This document shows, piece by piece, positions 21,656 to 33,465 of a DNA stretch of 64,000 nt. Made by a program: the position numbers and the translations under genes. The notes beneath the pieces are model-generated. The model saw only the letters and a list, made by a program, of their open reading frames with translations. It searched no databases and was not told where the DNA came from. Source of the DNA: Eudasyphora cyanicolor (lineage: Eukaryota; Arthropoda; Insecta; Diptera; Muscidae); contig OZ005736.1 of assembly GCA_963930755.1 (NCBI GenBank), positions 232,776,142-232,840,141 of the forward strand. Direction: 5' to 3'. Position 1 is the stretch's first letter; each line of letters begins with the position of its first letter.

Positions 21656-23576
21656 AGGTTTCGGCTCTTACCGAAAAACAAAAGAATAACTTACCTGGGC
21701 TAAAGGCGTCATAGATGCTTCTAAGCCCAATGAGCCGGCTGAGAGGGCCACAAATTCAGCTGTGTTAACGGCTAATAAAGTCAGCCTTCCGGTTAATCAG
21801 GTGATCTGATGAGGCCCTAATGTCACCATCAAGAGGACACTCACCAAGCCCTTCAATGAAGTGGGGAGAGTCTAGTGATGGCAGTTATAGACAGAATTAG
21901 TGAGGATGGATCCATCCTCAAGGACAAATGGAGCCATGTGCAATCAGCCATTATGGCTCATTACCTTGATGTCCGTAAAACCACCAATCTGCAACGATGC
22001 AGGATGGCATCAGGGGAGAGTAAAGCTCTTATACTTCGGTGATGCCAGATCAGTAGACCTGTATAAGGCTGCTCTGAGTCGAGCGGGTGAGGTGTGGCAG
22101 GGTGCCCAGTTGAATGTTGTCGAAAAAACAATATCCCTAGTCACCCTAGAGCCATCACCTGGGTTACAGAAGAGCCCTCCAAACCGGCTGACACACGAGT
22201 ATTAGAAATAATAAAAGATTCCAATTCTGGTCTGCCCGCCCATAATTGGAGAATCAGCTAGGTGGGTGAGGCGGATGGTAAAAAGCGGCAGGTCAATTTG
22301 ATCCTTAACGCTGAATCCACCTCCCATATACAACGTACAAGTGCAACCCTACAATATGGCTTCGAGACTATAGTCTTGAAGGTATACAAGCAGGATATAG
22401 CTCCCACTGCGGAAGGTGAGTCGAGAGTCTCCGGACTATTTGACGCATCTGGCGGGGACACGCTTCTCGATGATACGGACGAAGAGTTCGATTACACCCT
22501 TGTCGGGGTGGATTTTAATCTGTCAATTACCAATGATGGTAAGAATTCTACAGATTAACCTCCATCACGCTATAGCAGCCTCAGCGGCTCTATTGCTGCG
22601 CCTGTCCACAGGTGCAGTAGACATCGTCCTAATAATGGAGCCCTACGCAGTTGGAGGAAGGGTGTGCGGTATCAGGACACCCAACTTTAAACTGCTTGTG
22701 GCCAACTGTGAAGGCGCTCCAAGCACCTGCATTTTGGCCAGGAAAGATCTAAGTATCTTTCTCCTGGCTAATTTAAGCGATAAAGACCAAACCACTGGAG
22801 ATCGGTATTGAGTTCAAACTCGCTGCAAAAGCGCCTAAACCTGCCAAAGACGCTCTTGCTATAACTTCTGTGGCGAAGTGGAAAAGGTCTCCGACGCCGC
22901 AAGGCTGAGGAAAATACTATCAGCTTCACCCTGTACAGTGGGTTACTTCCAGGATGAGGCAAATAACTGGACAAAAAACTGCGATCAGTCGCTGAATGTA
23001 CTGCTCGATACACATTTCCCGGGGAACTCACCACCAAGAATGAGAGTGGACTGCGAGCGTGTCTAGCTTGTTTACTGAGAGATCCAGAATAAGCTGGGCT
23101 ATTAACAGCTTTGAGCCTTCAAGACCAGACGGCATCACTCCAGCAGAAATGCAGAAAATATTAAAGTACATTATCCCCTGGCTGGAGAAAATTTATGTAG
23201 GCTGTATCAGGCGTTCATACATCCCGAATCGATGGAGGGACACCAAAGTGTATTCATACCTAAAGCGGGGAAGATATCACACACTAGGCCATAAGACTTC
23301 AGACCAATTAGCCTATCCTCCTTCCTACTGAACGGTCTGGAAAGACTATTGGATACAAAACTCCTGTCGGTGAACCAACATGCCTACAATAAGGGGAAGT
23401 CTACAGAATCAGCCCTGCACGAACTTGTGAGCACTATCGAATCGCCCCTGTATTTCAAGGAATTCACCATTTTGGCATTTCTTGACATAGAAGGGGCTTT
23501 TAACAACATTCACTCAGATGCAGTAATTGCGGCACTGTCATATCTAAAAGTTAACTCTAGTTTGATTAGACCAATG
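21656..23576 (+). mobile_element. LOA/R1-type LINE, 5' half (ORF1, endonuclease, RT fingers)
   Basis: A plus-strand block that carries ORF1 (DUF4780-like), the start of ORF2 with endonuclease, and the first half of RT. It breaks abruptly at about 23576, where a minus-strand copy of the same kind of element begins. Numerous frameshifts make it inactive. Confidence 0.8.
21900..22557 (+). pseudogene. DUF4780-like ORF1 of LINE (frameshifted)
   Basis: Two frames cover it. The first (21900-22205) has GWHQGRVKLLYFGDARSVDL and AGEVWQGAQL, the second (22262-22558) has VNLILNAES, the YGFETIVLKVYK motif and an acidic C-terminus. These correspond to DUF4780, which I know as the ORF1 domain of fly LINEs of this group. 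The frame change falls near 22200. ORF1 proteins bind element RNA. Confidence 0.7.
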
Positions 23577-23591
23577 TCGTCCCTTTCCTAG
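22535..23591 (+). pseudogene. LINE ORF2 N-terminal part: endonuclease and RT fingers (frameshifted)
   Basis: ILQINLHHAIAASAALLL starts the APE-type endonuclease and is followed by VDIVLIMEPYAVGG; the usual QEP reads MEP, so the conserved Gln of the catalytic motif is changed. After a gap in the endonuclease, RT linker and fingers follow: SWAINSFEPSRPDGITPAEM, IPNRWRDTKV, VNQHAYNKGKSTESALHELV and FLDIEGAFNNI (RT motif A). The frame changes around 22800, 23060 and 23330. It is truncated before the YADD box. Confidence 0.8.
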
Positions 23592-25235
23592 CAAGTTCAT
23601 CCGCTTTGCAGTTCCCCCGGATATCCCCATGCACCCATATGAGGCGTATATTAAACTGATCTGCCATCACGTTAAGAGATCTGCGGCAGTCGAGGGCTGT
23701 TTGTGAATTTAGGGATGTGGCCTCCAGAGAATTGATGGCAGCCTGGCTGTCCGAGTGAATGACAACGCCAGTGTTGGTTACTATGTTGTGATTCAGCCAG
23801 TTGGCGACTTCCCATATTGTCATTATTTCGGCTTGATAGACACTGCATATATCTGGTAGTCTGTGAGCTATATCCAAACTAAGTTCTTAACAGTGTACTC
23901 CGAAGACAACCTTTTCATCAAGCTTCGAACCATCCGTATAGAAGTGGAGATGGCTTTTATTGGTAGTCTGTCAACCATCATCTCTGGCTCGTATCATAGT
24001 GATGTAGTTCCTCTCGAAGGTGTACACCGTCGGTATATAGTCCACTCTTTCGGTTACCATAGCACTACACTTTGATATCCTCATGTGACCGTAGTTCTTG
24101 CACCTCCACATTGATAGGCAGTTTAATCTTGATGCCGCTCTGGTTGCAACTTCTCTCGCCACAATATTAATCGGCAGTATATGGAGTAGGGCATGTAGAG
24201 ACTCAGTCGCTGTAGTCCTTAAAGCTCCGATTATGCTCAGGCTGGCAGTTCTCTGAACCTTTGAATAGTAGGTTGGTGATGGTTAGTTTGTCAGTTGCCG
24301 TCTACCATACCACAATGCCGTATAACAGTATTGGACGAACCACCGCAATATATATCCAATGGACGATTTTAGAAGAGAGGCGACGTTGGCCTTCCTTACT
24401 CGTTCCTGTGCGTCTATCTAGAATTATTCCTAAAAATTTTGCATTTTCAGAAAAGACTAGATCTGTTCCATTTATACGAGGAGGAGGGTCCACATGTCGG
24501 ACTTTATTCATCCTAGTAAAGAGAACCAATTCTGTCTTGTTTGGGTTAACGCCCAAACCACTGCTTCTGGCCCATCTAGCCAAGTTGTTCAGAGCCACCT
24601 GTAAGAAGTCTCTGAGGACGTTTTCGAATTTGCCACTCGCTGCGATTGCCGCGTCGTCCGCATATGCCACGAACTTGAACTAGATTCCACATTAGGGGAG
24701 ACAGTACTCCTCCTTGTGGGGACCTCTGTTTACAAACCTTGATACGCTGTTATGCGTCTTCTGTTGAGCAGGCTTTGTATTAGTCAAGCTAGAGTTTACT
24801 TCAGATGTGACAGTGCCGCAATTACCACATTTGAGTGAATGTTGTTAAGACCTCCTTCAATGTAAAGAAATGCCACCATGGCGAATTCCTTGAAATGTAG
24901 TTACGATTCGATAGTTTTCACAAGTTCGTCACGGATGATTCTGTAGACTTTCCCTAATTGTAAGCATGTTGGTTCCCCGACAGGAGTTTTGTATCCAGGT
25001 TTTCCCTTATGAAATGATCTAAAAGTCTTTCCAGACCTTTCAATAGGAAGGAGAATAGGCTAATTGTCCTGAAGTCTTTTCGCCTAGTGTGCGATATCTT
25101 TCCCGCTTTGGGTATGAATACCACTTTGATGTCCCTCCATCGATTCGAGACGTATGAAAGGGCGTTATCCCGTGCTTATTGTGCTTCCGTTTCGACGGTC
25201 GGACGTGACGTTTTCCCCTCACCACACCACCTGTT
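23577..25235 (-). pseudogene. LOA/R1-type LINE, 3' half (RT to RNase H)
   Basis: On the minus strand: degraded RT fingers (about 25230-24700, overlapping the region also present in the plus copy), AYADDAAIAASG (RT YADD box, about 24650), SGLGVNPNKTELVLFTR, KFLGIILD, VHWIYIAVVRPILLYG (thumb), then RNase H with VYQAEIMTI, IHSDSQAAINSL and a C-terminal GNCKADELARKG. It ends at 23577. Many stops lie between the better-preserved blocks (24670-24302 and 23877-23566). It meets the plus-strand copy tail to tail. Confidence 0.8.
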
Positions 25236-25480
25236 GTGAGTACTGGAGGGGGGAATTTTCACCATTTTTGCTGTGGTCGGCTTTGGCCTAGACCAACGGA
25301 CGGACAGTCGGACGACTGGGGAACCCCGCTCCATCGGAACTTGAAGGCATCCCCGCCAAGAGAATTTATTTATTTCTTTGTTTTAGCCCGTAATAGGTAC
25401 TACGATGTAGGCCTTCTAGACTTTGTACAGATTTTGCGATTGCGTAATGGGTACGGTGTAATAGGTACTGCGTAATATGG
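25236..25480. other. Unclassified spacer
   Basis: Relatively GC-rich, with GGACGGACAGTCGGACG and repeated AATAGGTACT(A/G)CG... motifs. A 79-residue frame has no recognisable similarity. Confidence 0.4.
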
Positions 25481-25950
25481 TTTAACTATCCACTCTGTTA
25501 TAAACACGTCCGTTCTTGTTTTATTACGGAGTTCCTATAGATTGCTACTCCACCATGCTTTATGTCTCTTATTTCTATGCCTACTGATAGGGCATGCTTT
25601 CTGGTATGACGTCAATAAGCATTTTTCTAGGTCGTGGACTGCGAAGTCAATTTCATCCGTGTTCCGGTACGTTGTATTCGGGTTTGCTCCAGTACTAATA
25701 TGTCTTCTAAAATTATCCTAGTTCTTTCCTCTAGGGTTCCTAAACGTTCCATCTTCGTCTACTGTACGCTGTAGGTAGAATATATGTTTATGGTCTGAAA
25801 AACTATTTTCTTTTGAGACCTCCTAGTTCCCAATATAAAGGTGCCTGGATCTATTTCCGAAGGTAAGGTCAAGTACTTCCTTCCTGTTTCTAATTTCAAA
25901 AGTGGCATCCATACCTCTATTAACCCTCCGTTAGGCACATGTTTCAATAG
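25481..25950 (-). pseudogene. LINE ORF2 fragment between endonuclease and RT
   Basis: The minus strand reads, in shifting frames, NRKEVLDLTF, then FSDHKHI (the conserved SDH of APE-type endonucleases), an FR-NPR-TNWD-like stretch, LEKCLLTSYQ-ACPI and KHKAWWSSNL. This is the usual junction between endonuclease and RT in R1/jockey-type elements. It is broken at both sides. Confidence 0.65.
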
Positions 25951-25993
25951 TCATATACGTGCCTCATGAGTCTGGCCCGACCCATAAACATTT

Positions 25994-26776
25994 TCATGTA
26001 TGTATGAAAATATCGGGTTTTTGGTGGTTTAATGAAACGTATTTATTTAAAATATTGTTATACAATTTACATTTGTTTTTGTTTTTGTTACTATTGATTA
26101 GATTCACAATTTTTTTGATTTGGTGCGTAGTGGAGTGTTCTCTCCGAAATCCAAATTGTTCATCTTTTAGAACAGAGTTATTTTCTGTAACCTCAAGCAT
26201 TCTACTCAAAATTATTTTTCAAATATATTATCCAAGCAATTTAGCATGCTTATAGGACGATAACTGTTTGGAGATTTTGTATCTTTACCCTGTTTCAGAA
26301 TGGGTATCACCTTGGCATGTTTATACATTTTTGGAAAATATCCGTTCTTAAGATACCAGTTGAATATTTTGCTAATGAGAGTAAAACATTACTCAGGCAT
26401 TTTCTTTAGAATAATTGGTCTAATACCATCTATTCCTGGAGCTTTGGTATTTTTTAATGTATTGATAAAACACTTTATTTCTACTTCGGAAGTGAATTCG
26501 GTATCGATGCTATTATCAATAATCTGATTACACTATGCAACAAAATGTTTGTCCAAGGGAAGTGGATAACAGTTTCTGGTGCAATTAGGTGTCACAAACG
26601 CGAAAAAAATATTAAAAAAAAATTTAAGGGTAATTTTTTTTTTTAAAATTCCGGCTTTTGGTAAAGTATATTCAGTATTGGATCATAATTTTTCAAATAT
26701 AAGCCTGATTGAGCCATATTATGCCTCAAATTAAAGGGAATTATGAGGGCTACATATGCTGCTTCGCGTCTTTGGT
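25994..26776 (-). pseudogene. Jockey-type LINE fragment, copy Y
   Basis: The minus strand carries EQFGFRREHSTTHQIKKIVN and the upstream RT finger region (KVIPILKQGKD-like, 26290-26420). It is preceded by a segment (26530-26776) shared with copy X. 26082-26776 and 27681-28294 are direct duplicates, apart from an approximately 81-base deletion in the second, so the two copies share a common 5' segment. Confidence 0.75.
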
Positions 26777-26785
26777 TTCGATTCG

Positions 26786-26890
26786 AAGATCGAAACAGAT
26801 CTTCAAGTTGCGCTATATTAAGAATTATTAATTATGCAAGTTTCTTAATATAGCGCATTATCTTCGAATCTTTCTGTAAGGTTACAAATA
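26786..26890. repeat. Short perfect-arm hairpin
   Basis: GCGCTATATTAAGAA and its exact complement TTCTTAATATAGCGC enclose a 17-base loop, with an outer GATTCGAAGAT / ATCTTCGAATC pair. It lies between the two jockey-type copies and may be the end of a MITE. Confidence 0.65.
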
Positions 26891-28294
26891 ACAGTTTTAA
26901 ATCAATCTTGTTTATATTAACTATGTAGATTTACAGTGGAAAAAGTCTACTTAAGTTAAAGATTATCTTAAGGTTTTTGTTTTGAATAATTTTTAGTTTC
27001 TTAACGTGTGTTTTCGCACACATGGAGGACCAAACTTGGCATCCATACGTCATTATTGGTCGAGTGCACGTTTTATACAGCAAAAGCTTATATTTCGTGT
27101 TCAATGTTGATTTCCGATTTAATAAAGGAAAAGAGCCCTTCCACATCTTACAGCTTTATTGCATGCATAACAAATATGATCCTTAAATGTAAATTTTTTA
27201 TCCAGTATTATCCCAAGGTATTTGATGGAAGCTTATATCGGAATAATTGAGCCCTGTATTTTCAAGGGAATAGTAGGAATTCTTTTTGGGGATTTATTGA
27301 GTTTTTCCTTCATTTACTTTTATTTTCCATTTGGAAATACTTCTGCACATTTACAAGCGATGCTTTCATATTTTTGATGATAGCGTTGGAAACCTTCCCG
27401 CTTGATGTGATAGTAGTATCATCTACGTAAAGAGCAGCTGTATGTTTGGCAATAAGTTTGAAATCAGAGGTATAAATTAGTTAATGGGGACAGTACTGAG
27501 CCTTGAGGCACGCCAGCAATGATTTTCTTTTTATAGGACATTTGGTTTTCAACAGAAACAACAAATGTTCAGCAAATTGGATATCCAAATTTTTTGAGTT
27601 TGAAAATGAGGCCATTGTGCCATATCGTGTCGAATGCTTTCTCTATATCTAGAAACACAATACAGGTACTTTTACGTTGGTTTTTGTTACTATTGATTAG
27701 ATTCACAATTCTTTTGATTTGGTGCGTAGTGGAGTTTTCTCTTCGAAATCCAAATTGTTCATCTTTTAGAAATAACTCTTATTTTCTGTAACCTCAAGCA
27801 TTCTACTCAAAATTATTTTTCAAATATCATATCCAAGCAATTTAGCATGCTTATAGGACGATAACTGTTTGGAGATTTTGTATCTTTACCCTGTTTCAGA
27901 ATGGGTATCACCTTGGCATGTTTATATATTTTTGGAAAATATCCGTTCTTAAGATACCAGTTGAATATTTCGCTAATGAGAGTAAAAAATTTCTCCGGCA
28001 ATTGATAATAGCGTCGGTCTCGAAACTATTATCAATAATCTGATTACACTATGCAACAAAATGTTTGTCCAAGGGATGTGGATAACAGTTTCTGGTGCAA
28101 TTAGGTGTCACAAACAACGAAAAAAATATTAAAAAAAAATTTAATGGTAATTTTTTTTTTTTTAAATTCCAGCTTTTATGTAAAGTACATTCAGTATTTG
28201 GATCATAATTTTTCAAGTATAAGCCTGATTGAGCCGTGTTATGCCTCAAATTAAAGGGAATTGTGAGGGCTACATATGCTGCTTTACGTAGAAT
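26891..28294 (-). pseudogene. Jockey-type LINE ORF2 fragment, copy X (RT core)
   Basis: Read leftward from 28294: a shared 5' segment, KVIPILKQGKDTKSPNSYRP and MLNCLDMIFEK (27813-28001), the QFGFR and ST-HQIKRIVN region, a motif A remnant (IVFLDIEKAFDTIWHN, about 27640), IIAGVPQGSVLSP (about 27520), ALYVDDTTITSSGK (about 27420, the YxDD box) and the thumb region LLLYKTCTRPIMTYGCQVW (26931-27146). The frame is interrupted several times. Absence of RNase H after the thumb fits the jockey clade. It lies in the same orientation as copy Y. Confidence 0.8.
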
Positions 28295-29036
28295 CTTTGG
28301 TTTAGTAACAGTCGACAAAAATATGAGAACAAAATGATTTTTTTTTAAAAAAAAAACACTTTTTTATGGTACCAAAAAAACCTAAAAAAAGAAAAAATAC
28401 GAAAAAATTATTTTATCACATTTTTAAAAAGCTAGCATGCTAACGAAGAAAACACTGTCTATTTGAATGTCTATGGATAGATGTAAAAGTTACGAGCCAT
28501 TTTGTAAATGTTAGGGAAATTCAAAAAAATCTTATTTCATATTTTTTTGTTTTTAAATGATATTTTTGCTTATATTGAATTCGCTATATGTGAGAGAGAC
28601 ATATAAGAGACATTACACTTGCATTTTATTTCATGAGGATTGATGTCAGACATTATAAAATTATAGAGAGGACGAGGTTTTATGGCCGTTCGTAACCCTC
28701 CATAAAACATAATATGCAATGTGAGATCTATATTGGATGAAATCCGCTCAGATAGTGGGTCATTCAACCATATTTGTGTTTTTTTATTTATGAGGTTTCC
28801 ATTTAGTTACGCCTTATAGGGGCATGGACATCCCAGTCGTATATACAGGTAGTAAAATTATATGTACGCAATACAAAGTAGTAGTACGCGGCAGTCTTGA
28901 AAATATTGGGTGTCTACTAACCTTAAACCCGGAATTTATGAATGAAATTTCTTATTAATAAATTAATGTAATTCAGCGCCTTAAAGAGATAAGTCGATTT
29001 TCTGAAAAATATTACAAAGTTATATATCGAACTTTG
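28295..29036. other. AT-rich stretch, no gene recognised
   Basis: Poly-A/T-rich, with GTACCAAAAAAACC and AGAGAGACATATAAGAGACAT. The left edge directly follows the duplicated jockey segment. No supported ORF. Confidence 0.45.
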
Positions 29037-30789
29037 AGTAAAAGACAAAGAATTTTTCAATGTGTAAATGATCCCGACAATTTCTGCTACATCTGCGGAA
29101 AATATGTAATTAAAAAAATCGACGTGCGTTTAGTAAAATAATAGAAGAAATATATGTGTAATATTTTGGTATACGAGTTAAAAATATGAACGAACCGTGG
29201 ACACCTAGTATTTTGTGTAATTCGTGCCATGTAAATCTTACTCGATGGACTAGTGGAAGAATGCGGTAAGTACTTTAAAATTAATGTATTACAATGTTTT
29301 GTGGAGTAAAACGTTTAATTTTAGACTTCGCGTGCAATTTGGAATGCCAATGATTTGGAGACAACCATTCATTCACGATACGGACTGCTATTTTTGTCTA
29401 AGTTAATAGATTGGAGTAGGAAGTGTCTAAGTATAGCTAACAGCCTAATAACGGAAACATCATCAAGTTCAACTGAGTACCCAACTCTGCGCGATTCAAG
29501 TTTGTGTCAGAAGTCATCGCTTTTAACTCAGTTTCAACTCACTAATCTAGTGAGAGATTTGGAACTAACCAAAGATAAGACAGAACTACTTGCATCTGGG
29601 ATGAAACTGTACAATATTTTGGCCCCAGATGTTAACAAATCATATTATAGAGTCCGAGATATACCTTACAAACAATTGTATACAACTGTGTAACAGATGC
29701 TTTTGCAAGGACATTCCCGGACTGTTCGAGAACTTAATCAAACATACAATTCAAAGGAATGGCGGTTACTTGTTGACAGCAGTAAAGAAAGTTTGAAAGC
29801 AGTACTTTTACACAACGGAAATCAGAAACCGTCGATTCCCATTGCTCATGCTGTTAACACAACAGACTCTATATTACACAGATGTTCCGTCGTGACTTTG
29901 TTTACATTTGCGTGAGTTACGAACGAATAGAAATGATTTTCAAAATTTCAAAAATATAGTTTTCTGGAGTATTTTTTTGGTACATAACGATAGATATTGA
30001 TTTTATAAATATGATAATAATAAAAAAATCTCGGGAATCGGTCTTGAAATACGCAAAAAAATCACTCGCTGAAATCAAATTTCTATTCGTTCGTCACTGA
30101 TATACTACTCGCTACTTGAGTAGTTATAAATTTATTTTCTTTGGTCAACACTAAGGAATCATACCAAACAATGGCTAAATTGATAAAAATACATAAAATA
30201 TGAACATGACTGGAAAATTTGTTGCGATTTAAAAGTAGTTGGTATGTTATGCCTCTGAGATAGCCGATATTTTGCCACCAATGCATATTAAGCTGGGGCT
30301 CTTTAAAAATTTTGTAAAAGCCTTAAGAAAAGATGGAAATTCACTCTCATATTTAAAAAGTTTATTTAAAAGTCTTTCTTTTAAAAAAATCGAAGGAGTT
30401 TTTGATGGGCCTAAAATAAGGAAACTGATGAAAGATGTGAATTTCGAATCATATTTGACGTCGGATGAAATTGCAGCATGGAGGTCGTTTAAGCTTGTAG
30501 TATATATATGTTTTCCTTCAACTTATTTTTCGCTTTATGTATTCCAACATTGGAAATATGTCCCTCAAAATTAATTTCTTGCATTCTCATTTAAACTTTT
30601 TCCCCCGAGAATCTTGGCGACGTAAGTGATGAACATGGCGAAAGGTTTCACCAAGAATTGAAGTCTATCGAGCGGCGTTACCAAGGGCACTGGGATGAAA
30701 TAATGATGGGAGATGATATTTGGTTCCTCATTAGAGAAACCGATTCCGAAATCTACAAACGTCAACAAAGAACTCACAATTACGTCTAG
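29037..30789 (+). pseudogene. Relic of a repetitive Cys-rich (FCYICGK) protein family, intron retained
   Basis: Blocks in order: FCYICGKYVIKK, PWTPSILCNSC and LTRWTSG; then an intron 29266-29324 (GTAAGT...TTTTAG, 59 bp) joined in frame to LRVQFGMPMIWRQPF and TDCYFCL. A frameshift near 29400 leads to LTNLVRDLELTK and ELLASGMKLYNI, a stop at about 29693, then EWRLLVDSSKESLKAVLLHN. After a MITE (29911-30101) come LPPMHIKLGLFKNFVKAL, GPKIRKLMKD, AWRSFK and, past another frame change, DVSDEHGERFH. I know these blocks from a large unnamed family found as multiple copies in aphids, Hydra and other insects. The N-terminal CxxC pairs look zinc-binding. Function unknown; a transposon-linked origin is inference. 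Confidence 0.75.
29911..30101. mobile_element. About 190-bp MITE
   Basis: Inverted termini GTGAGTTACGAACGAATAG...ATT at the left and complementary ATTTCTATTCGTTCGTCACTG at the right. The core ACGAACGAATAGAAAT is a perfect 16-bp match. It splits the FCYICGK-family relic between its AVNTTDS and HIKLGL blocks. No coding. Confidence 0.7.
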
Positions 30790-31205
30790 TGAAACTTGTT
30801 CATGTAAATAAACTCAAATGTACATAATATACATAAAAGTAATAAATAAAATCGCTATTTAAACAAAAATTAAAAAAAAAGATTTTTTTAAATTCTCTTA
30901 CCTCTACCAAAAGGGCTATAATTTCTACATGTATCCATAGATTTTTTCAATTTCTTCGCTAGGATGCAAACTTTTAAAAAATTATTTTCTTCGCTAGGAT
31001 GCAAACTTTTAAAAAATAAAATAAAATATTTTTTTGCTAGTTTTTATGTTTTTTTTTGTCCCTGGATTTTTTTTTTAAATCTACTCTTTCCAATTTGTTT
31101 AATGACTGTTACTAAACTACTGTTTCTAAGTGAAAGAGATATTTCCAACATTTGTAGCCCACATTAAGCTTCAATCTAACGTATAAGTCGACCTGATCGG
31201 GCATA
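30790..31205. other. AT-rich stretch with a short tandem duplication
   Basis: CTTCGCTAGGATGCAAACTTTT is repeated directly at about 30955 and 30990 (about 35-bp period). Otherwise there are poly-T/A runs and no supported gene. Confidence 0.5.
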
Positions 31206-32674
31206 TACTCCAAAAATTATAGTGCAAATACTAAGGGTACCTTCGACGATAATAGCATTTTTAATAAAAAATTCTTAAAAAAAATGTATCCATAAAAAAT
31301 GTTTTGTTTTGATTTTATATAACAGTATGCCAAAAGAATTTTTAGGTCTAGGACACAAAAAAAAATTTTGTTGTTGCATAGTGTTATGAAGCCATTTAAT
31401 ATGTTTTGACACAACTCGGTCTGAAGATGATACAGTATCATGAGTAATTCCATGGTACTCGTCAAAAGTGTTTGCAATTGCGTTAGCTTTCTCCTTACTA
31501 TTGTGTACGACAACGCCATCTATTGAAAGATATCCGATTGTTGACTTTTTACCTTTCATTGCCTTAGTGAGTAACCAGCATTTTTTTTACCAGGTGGCAA
31601 CCCTTGTAGAAATTGTGACCAGCTGTTATTCCTGTCATTAGACACGTGGAACTCAATCAGAACCTTCAGCTGTTTAAAAACAGTTGTTATAGTGAGTCTC
31701 TCTCTTCTATCATTAGACCTTTGAAATTTACGGCGATATCTGTTTCGTTGTCCAATTAAGTACTTCGTAGAATCTGTGAGTTTTCTCTGCCAAGGTAGTT
31801 TGTCACCGACTGGAATTTGTTTGGAAGCATCTTGTACAATAATTGTGGCTTTGCTGATGACGTCTTCAATATTGGTTTGTGTTATGATTCAAGTTTGCAA
31901 ACCGCTGCTTTTGACTTCATTGTCTACCCATTTTTGTACAGATTTCCAGTCTGCTTTATTGTACAGCGGAATAGTTGATGAATTTTCAAAGAGAACCGAA
32001 AGGTGATTGGAACATGGTCGGAGTCAAGTACATCGTCATGCGTAGTGATGGGGGAAACTTGTAAAGTCGAGTTTGAGAGCAGTAAATCCACTATATCTAG
32101 ATGGCCGTGTTGGAGATAATTGTTGACCAAATCTCGTAAATGAATTTGGATAGTAAATAAAATAACTAGACTTAAGGTGATGGTTGAATAGTTTGGATCC
32201 AGCTGTATTATATTGATGGCAGTGCCAACTTGTGTGATGGGCGTTAAAGTCGCCAAAAATAAAAAACTCCATTCCTATCGTTGTTATTATTTCCAGGTCT
32301 TGGATAAAATGCTTAGTTAACTTAGGACAGTACGCGGATGTAAGTCTCAGTGGGCGATTGTTTACATTAATTACGATCGAGACATTTTCAATGGTTGATG
32401 TAGGGAATTTGTCTAGTCTATGGTGTGGAATATTTCTCCGGATTCCGATTAAGACTCCTCCTCCATGAGACGACCGATCTTCTCTGTGAATTTTGTAAAA
32501 TCTGAGACTAATCTTATGAGTTGTGTTTAGAAAAGTTTCATTAATTAGGAAAATGTATATTTGTTTTTCAATAAGGAAGTGCTCCAATTCAGTAATTGCG
32601 GACGGACTTGTTATACCCTGGGCGTTCCAGTGCATAATCTGAAGATAATTTTTTGAGGCTTGATTATATGACAT
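31206..32674 (-). pseudogene. Jockey-type LINE ORF2 N-terminus: APE endonuclease
   Basis: The minus frame from ATG 32674 to about 32036 is well preserved: IMHWNAQGI (the Asn of APE motif I), FLINETFL (catalytic Glu), an HGGGVLIGIR motif, SAYCPK, and FIFGDFNAHHTSWHC (Asp/Asn motif). A frameshift near 32170 leads to LLLSNSTLQ and SDHVPITFRF (the catalytic His of SDH). Degraded linker sequence follows to KGKKSTIGYLSIDG (31559) and ends at about 31206. The stop content shows inactivity. It probably belongs with the ORF1 at 35974-36984 on the same strand, from which it is separated by the BEL insertion. Confidence 0.82.
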
Positions 32675-32969
32675 ACTTTAGCATCATACCAAGGACTCTC
32701 ATTTTATCATATTTATTTTTGTATTTTTGTAATGCATCAAGAGCTTCGAAATAAATTTCTAAAATTTTTCATTGGAAATATCGTTATCCTCCGTATGTGA
32801 CCTAGATTTGGCCATAGTGGAATATGGTACTTTTTTAGTGAACAAGTTCGAGGGGGGTTTGTGATGATTTTCCGCTCGAAACCAGTATAGAGACTAATTG
32901 TTGTAGATTCCCACGAAAGCTGAGATTGGAGGAGTGGACTGTATTAGCAGGTGTTGTTGGCGAATTATT

Positions 32970-33389
32970 CCTCACGTGATGAGGAATGATTCGCATAAGT
33001 ATGAGAGGAGAAAATAAAAACGAAATAAAAAGAAATCAGTCGGATTTCAGAAACGTTCTAAATTCTATTGAGAATAGAGGTTAGGATGTTGAGAAGAGAG
33101 GATAAGATGTTCACCCGTGCCGGTTGGCTGCCAGAAGTAAGTAGACGAGCAAAAGGAATTTTGCTCGGCAAGAAACCTATCTTAACGAAACTTAAGCTAA
33201 GTTACAAATACATTGGTACAATTCAGCTAACTTAATCTATTACAACGCATTGTTTGACATTTCTTATTATTCCAATACACTTAAAAAATAAATAGATATA
33301 ATTCATAAATACATAATTCAGTATAAAATTCAGTTTAATATAAAATTCAGTTTAATTACAAAATACAATCTAAATTCAAGAAATAAATT
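32970..33389 (-). repeat. 3' LTR of the rearranged BEL element
   Basis: Shares CGTGATGAGGAATGATTCGC at the left edge and CAAGAAATAAATTG at the right edge with 35590-35967. It has several differences and small insertions relative to that copy (for example TAGAGGTTAGGA and GGATAAGATGTTCACCCG), so the pair is clearly older than the LTR pair at 38803/43700. Confidence 0.75.
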
Positions 33390-33465
33390 GGGAAACGGCC
33401 TTGCACTTGTGCAACCGTTGATGTGCACAGGACCGCCGTCAAGGTTTTCATTGCCTTTGACAGGA

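Noticed and set aside
21656..25235. Twin-priming inversion of one LINE
   Set aside because: Twin priming puts the inverted 5' part head to head with the 3' part; here the halves are tail to tail and overlap in RT fingers.
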